Assembly (NCBI GenBank): GCA_036897625.1
Contig: JAYMTA010000785.1
Span: forward strand, 1 to 24,212
Length of the DNA: 24,212 nucleotides
Direction: 5' to 3'
Source of the DNA: Pelargonium cotyledonis
Lineage: Eukaryota; Streptophyta; Magnoliopsida; Geraniales; Geraniaceae
Shown here one piece after another: positions 19,467 to 24,212 of the stretch; within the stretch, counting starts at the first letter, position 1, and each line of letters begins with the position of its first letter. Below the pieces are notes generated by a model, which was not told the DNA's origin, did no database searches, and saw only the letters and a program-made list of their open reading frames with translations. Position numbers and translations under genes: made by a program.

Positions 19467-22400
19467 TCATAACTCGTCATCACCACCATCTGGTTCCTTC
19501 AAAGCACAAAAAGATGTGAAATACTGCTTCCAAGGAGCATCCTTTTGTTGCTCAACCCATGACAAGAAAGCACTGTCCAACAAGCAGAAGATATTAACAT
19601 AGAGGAGCTGGTAGCGCACAGGCACATATCGGAAATTCGCCACCTGAACAGCTGGCCATACACCACCCTCCAAAATCAAGGCTGGGAGGAAATCCCTCTT
19701 CAAATCTTCTTTGACCTCGGGAAGCTTTTTGCCAGCAGAAAATCCCATGTAAGTGAAAAATACTAGCAGATCAAGGGGGCCAAAGATGATGCTATCCATT
19801 GCCACTTTAGTAGCTACGAATCTCACTGACTTTGGCTGCAGATGAAGCTTCAACCTTATAAACCGATCCAAGCCTTCATACCTACATGAAATTAATAACA
19901 TGTATTCAAACTTTGTAGTGTGCGTAACATTGTGTTCCTGAACAATCACTAATCCCTGCAAAGAAAATATCCTGTAGATATATATCAATGATATAAAATT
20001 GTTAAAATACAGCCCCATATAAAATCATATTCTCAATATAAATGTAACTCAAATGTTCTTTCCTACACGTCATAAGATTGTTGTAGTTTGTTCACATTTG
20101 GAAAGCTCCCTTCTTTTTATTCAATAATCAAAACGGAAACTAATTGGGCCATACATATAGTAGAATGAAATCCAAGTTTCCATATCCTTCAATTAAATCC
20201 TGAAGAAACAACTCTTATCCTAGTTCGAGTAATTTTTAATACCATGATTATTGCCCCAATATCATGTTCAGAGAGACTAAAAACATTAAGATTCTTAACC
20301 CTTAAAAATGGTCATGATCCAAGAAGAATGAACAAGTTAGAGAAAACGAACCAAAAGTGGCCAACTGGTCCGACAAAACCAAATCCAAACATACTTGTGA
20401 TGGCTACGCGTTTCCAGTTGATTTTGAAGTTCACATCTGAATCCTGCTACATGAAGCATAAATTAGTCTTATTTGTAAGAAAATGGTTAATTCCTGATAT
20501 ATAACAATGGCTCCAGCTTACAACTTGGACATAGAAAACAGTCATTGTTTTTATGGCAATAAACCAAAGAAAATGACAAGCAAAGAAGCACACATGAACA
20601 GTCAAGGATAGAAAAAATACAAATATAAATCGACTATACTTTCCCTTTGCATATATTTGCTAATAGAAAATGATGAAAAACCATGGAAGAGACCAGAGAG
20701 TGATGAAAAACCATAAGTGTATCAATGTGTCCCCAGGATCAATCACAGAAGTTAGAAATATATAATAATTTTCCAACATGAACTGCCAGTGATTAACTCA
20801 CAGTGATTAACAGACTGGCCACAGGACAAACAAAATAGTACAAAGTTCAAATGTAGAAGCCAAATATATAGTTACCCAATGGTTCCAATTTACTTCCTTG
20901 ATGCACCCTAATCTTGTAATAATTGTTTAAAGATGACACAGTAGTTGCAGGCCAAGCACATGTGCATGCCTCCATCAGACAGAGTACCAGAAACAATTGG
21001 CATATTGCCCATACTAACTCAGGCAAGCAGTAAACATGCATCCGGCTATCAAAGAATTGATAGGCCATATACAGTTATACACGAACATGAAGCCCCTTTC
21101 TGACAGTAAGAATGAATAATGTTTCCCCAGAAAGTTCAGTTAAATGCTCCAATATCTGGTGCCATTCTAACTAAACCAAGAAATAACGAGCACATCATCA
21201 ACTGTCCCTATTGATTGGATCTAAGGGGTAAAAAAACTGCTAGAAATTAAAGACGCCTATGCTGGAGACACGTTCTGCTCGAGTGTATTTTGTAATCAGA
21301 AATGTTTGAACAGATATGTGCTATTTCTTAATGCACCCTTCGGACCAAGCTTAATAAATAAGTTAGCCCAAATGGACAAGCTAGAAGGAGATGCACATAC
21401 ATAAGCACGAACTAATGCCAGTTTTAGCTGAATCTTCTTGATTCAACATTCACTGTGAATGACTACGTTATGGACACTGAAATGTAGGGCAAACAATGCA
21501 CAAATGTAGGGCAAAATTATATTTTTTATTGATTACTCTATCTAAAAAGTACCAACTACTCCAACTGTGTTTCCAACTCACATGCACCAATATAAATCCA
21601 CAAAAGTAATGAGCAAAATCAACACGCTAGCAAGAAATGAACGAGAAAACACAAGTTGCAAACAATTAATGCCCTCAAATATATCCCTGAACACACTAGT
21701 GGCAGCATTAGATCCAGAAGCCCACACCCTAAACAAGAAACCAAAATAACTAGAATAGCAAGCAAAACCCTCCAATAGCCAAACCACCAAGCTTCATGGC
21801 TAACATTCCCCTTTGTACAAATAATATCCATCATTAAATTGTCCCACTTCTTTCTCCATAATAGTAAATGTAACATAAGAACCGACAACAATGAAGTTAA
21901 TCTCCATTATGTTCAAGTAAGTGCTAGATTTGTTACCACACATGAACATATGTGGTGAAGACAACGGAATAGACTATGATAATGAGTCAGACACATTACA
22001 ACTACTACCCTAATGCACATTTTTGGGTCAGTCCAAGAGCTTGGTGTTTTGATGATTAATGAAGGCCTAAAATATTCAGTGATGACATCAAGATGTCTAG
22101 AGCACCTGAAGTGCCCAGTCCAGTTTCTAATGCTCAATGAGTGCTAAAAGTAATAGTGTCGGCATAGAAATATAGAAGCTCTCACAAACACCATTAGTCA
22201 AAATCTAGAGAGCAATATCCTTCAATACTCATTGGCTTGCTCATTTCTATGCAATTAAAATCAAAAGTAAACAAAAAATCCCCATTACACAGGAATATAT
22301 AGGGAGGGCACAAAATAGGCGATAACGAAAAGGGTATTCGAATCCGAACCGAAATTCGTCAACAAACCTAAGCTAAAACGCAGAACTAGCAAAAACCTAT

Positions 22401-22656
22401 TACAAAAATCAAGTCATTTCGGTCCAAGCAATGGTTGCTACAGAGACCCAATACCTTGAACACATGAAAAATGAATGAAGAACACTATTAGGTTTCCGAA
22501 GCTCACAGAGATTTGAAGACGCCTTTTGGCTGTGGAGTGAGTGATGCATTGAGCCGCAATATCGCCGACGCCCCACAGAAACCCAGAGCTGATTACTTGG
22601 GTCTTGAAGGGGTGAAGAGACAAGCATTTCTGGTACCAGCTCCATAGCTTCAACAT
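19467..22656 (-). CDS. Mpv17/PMP22-family membrane protein
   Basis: Small four-helix membrane protein of the Mpv17/PMP22 family, found in peroxisomal or inner mitochondrial membranes and linked to small-solute permeability; the plant member's substrate is unknown. Exons in gene order: 22656-22507, 20443-20352, 19881-19467, giving 657 nt and 218 residues. The N-terminus LKLWSWYQKCLSLHPFKTQ is the family's opening motif. Exon 2 codes NFKINWKRVAITSMFGFGFV, then GPVGHF with W81 split over the intron. The family signature WPAVQVANFRYVP lies at 156-168, followed by the last hydrophobic helix and SWVEQQKDAPWKQ. The acidic C-terminal tail ends in DGGDDEL and has no peroxisomal SKL. The start at 22656 gives the conserved N-terminus; the frame has no other ATG upstream nearby. 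Intron 1 is 2063 bp. The closest Arabidopsis relative appears to be At3g24570. Confidence 0.94.
20444..22506 (-). other. Long intron 1 of the PMP22-family gene (2063 bp)
   Basis: The intron makes up most of this gene. It contains several short direct duplications: TGATGAAAAACCAT at 20671-20684 and 20701-20714; CAGTGATTAAC twice near 20787-20811; and AATGTAGGGCAAA at 21481-21493 and 21503-21515. I see no transposon ends, tRNA-like box pairs or coding exon inside it. Confidence 0.7.
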
Positions 22657-22943
22657 CGTCACCGATCAGAATAGAGAAGAGGAAAACAAATGGTTTTTTT
22701 TTGGTAGGTACGGTACGCGATGGAGAAGAGGGGACAGGTTGGAGGGCTAAAGAATTCGAAGACCCATGTCGATGTCGTATTCAATACCAATTGGCCAGGA
22801 CTCGACTCTCAAGAACATCTCCTGCTAATTATGTGTTTGTGAGAGAGAAAGAGACCGCTTAGCTTATTTTATTTCAATAGTTTTGTATTTGTGTTACACC
22901 TAAAACAAATGATAAACTTGTAACCAAAAAAAAAATGATAAAC
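22657..22943 (-). promoter_or_regulatory. PMP22-family gene 5' leader and proximal promoter
   Basis: Only 287 bp separate the PMP22 start codon from the LTR of the neighbouring retrotransposon, so the native core promoter must lie here or has been displaced by the element. A 12-bp duplication AAATGATAAACT occurs at 22907-22918 and 22933-22944, separated by TTGTAACC and a poly-A run, right beside the LTR. I cannot identify a TATA box with confidence. Confidence 0.5.
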
Positions 22944-23169
22944 TGTTGTAAATTGAAGAGCAATAACACATAAGAAGAGAGAAGATATAAGGAAGAGAAT
23001 ATTAGAGTTCGATAATCTTATTGTGTACAACAATAATCCCTTTATAAAGGAATAACTAATATATTCATATTACAATTAGAAAATACAATATAAAGGAAAC
23101 TACTCTAATACAATTAGGAGTCTAAGATACCTAATTCACATGGACATCCATTAAATAATATTCATATCA
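22944..23169 (-). repeat. 3' LTR of a minus-strand LTR retrotransposon
   Basis: On the minus strand the 226-bp LTR begins TGATATGAAT at 23169 and ends TTACAACA at 22944, so it has the canonical TG...CA termini. A polypurine tract AAGGGGGAG (23178-23170) sits directly before it, which marks it as the 3' LTR. A TATA-type promoter lies in the palindrome CCTTTATAAAGG (23039-23050). The 5' LTR lies outside the window, so LTR-to-LTR identity, insertion age and target-site duplication cannot be checked. Confidence 0.8.
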
Positions 23170-23188
23170 CTCCCCCTTGGATGTCCAT
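23140..23188. repeat. 11-bp inverted repeat across the polypurine tract / LTR junction
   Basis: ATGGACATCCA (23140-23150, inside the LTR) is perfectly complementary to TGGATGTCCAT (23178-23188, internal side). The 27-nt loop contains the LTR terminus and almost all of the polypurine tract. Confidence 0.85.
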
Positions 23189-24212
23189 CATTTCAAAGAA
23201 TGTGCCTCATTAAAACCTTACTAGAATAAAACCCAGCGGGAAAAAAATTTGTAGTGAAAGAAAAAGAGTACACTATTCTTTCATACTTTACGCATCATAA
23301 TCAATCTGTCTCGTTAAAAACCTTACCAGAAAAACTCAATGGGACAAAACTTTGGTTAAGGGAAAAAGAGTGCAGTATGCGTTCACTCCTCCTGATGACA
23401 TTGTCATTTGATCAAAAACTATGTATATGTCATCTTTCAATATGTATCAACATGAAACATAGTGAAATAGTTCAATATCAAGACGTACAACGGGTACTCA
23501 ACAATTATAAACTTTTTCGAAAGTCTTTAATTATAATTGTGTAAAATATTGATCTTATGTTAAAATTTCTTCAGGAATTTCAATAATAGTAAGTGATCAA
23601 TATTATGTGTAACAACTATAAAAATTTAACAATTTCAAATTTTCTGCTACACAAATACATTTGTACATACATACATAAATAATATCATTCACAATTCATC
23701 AAATAGTATATATTCGAATTACACACAATGAAAACTAAAATTCATTTTTAAAAGATTATCGCAAAATATACCTTATTAAACAAAACAATAAGATAAGCAA
23801 GCATACAACAAATTATTATATACAAAAACTAACTAACGAATATGCATATGCAACATGATTGATTTATTTCCCAGGAATCCGAATTACATGCTTCTGGCAT
23901 TTTCAATCCTTCATGGATCTTTGTAAATAACGTTATCCAATTTAAATATTTAAGACTATATAGTCGTATACATAGACGCATAACAAATTATATGTCAGAC
24001 CAAAAATATAATTTCCATCCACCACATGTTTTACAAATGTGTATTTGTATTACATTAATCTCACAACTTCAAGTGTGTAGACTTCAGGTCTAAAACCTTA
24101 TAATATGTCGCGTCACATTATGGCCAATCACTTAATGTCGATATTTTCGACAAACTTTATTTTACAATCCTCATATTTTCATAATATCGCGCGTTGATTT
24201 AATTCTCATCGA
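23170..24212 (-). mobile_element. Internal 3' region of the LTR retrotransposon (continues past window)
   Basis: Everything right of the LTR appears to be internal element sequence: AT-rich, with no reverse transcriptase, RNase H or integrase frame on either strand in over 1 kb. An autonomous copia element normally has its pol ORF close to the polypurine tract, so this is either a non-autonomous (LARD-like) element, an element with a long 3' untranslated region, or a decayed copy. Two imperfect copies of a roughly 75-bp unit lie near the polypurine tract (23205-23277 and 23309-23384), each with TTAAAACCTTAC-type and GAAAAAGAGT blocks. The superfamily cannot be assigned without the missing part. 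Confidence 0.7.

Noticed and set aside
21567..22137. Several 60-90 codon frames in the PMP22-family intron
   Set aside because: They overlap one another on both strands, lack conserved motifs, and lie between two well-supported exons of the same gene.
23254..23544. Open frame of 96 codons inside the retrotransposon internal region
   Set aside because: It lies on the strand opposite to the element, across its non-coding direct repeats, and shows no pol or gag motif.

Overview
The window is nuclear DNA of a flowering plant, almost certainly a eudicot. It is AT-rich, its genes are split by short GT-AG introns, and every protein it encodes has a plant-specific architecture. The species cannot be fixed from the sequence; a rosid is my guess. 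There are no tRNA or rRNA genes, no CRISPR array and no bacterial-type features.

Five protein-coding genes account for the coding content. By position: (1) the 3' part of a PERK1-type proline-rich receptor-like kinase, + strand, 1-3543, 8 exons visible; (2) a complete RAB7/RABG3 small GTPase, + strand, 4672-6440, 7 exons; (3) a complete membrane-bound subtilase of the site-1 protease type (S1P/SBT6.1), - strand, 7153-13460, 10 exons; (4) a complete organellar-type tRNA(Ile)-lysidine synthase (TilS, RASPBERRY3-like), + strand, 14557-18510, 11 exons; (5) a complete Mpv17/PMP22-family membrane protein, - strand, 19467-22656, 3 exons. I joined the exons by hand. Every junction keeps phase, and each complete gene reads from its start to its stop.

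The right end, 22944-24212, holds the 3' end of a minus-strand LTR retrotransposon: a 226-bp LTR, a polypurine tract and about 1 kb of non-coding internal sequence. It runs off the window. The element lies head-on to the PMP22 gene, so its LTR promoter would fire toward that gene. The S1P/TilS intergenic region contains what look like several decayed tRNA-derived SINEs, and a long S1P intron carries another SINE-like fragment and a (GA)17 microsatellite.

The genes do not form an operon or a pathway. From memory of Arabidopsis, PERK1, RSY3 and a PMP22-family gene are consecutive (At3g24550-24560-24570), so this looks like conserved microsynteny with RAB7 and S1P lying between PERK1 and TilS. 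I found no convincing undescribed system. The points most worth following are splicing oddities (a 90-nt intron in S1P that is open in frame, a GC-AG intron in S1P, a probable U12-type intron in RAB7), the LTR positioned as a possible promoter for PMP22, a perfect inverted repeat across the LTR/polypurine-tract junction, and the SINE cluster.
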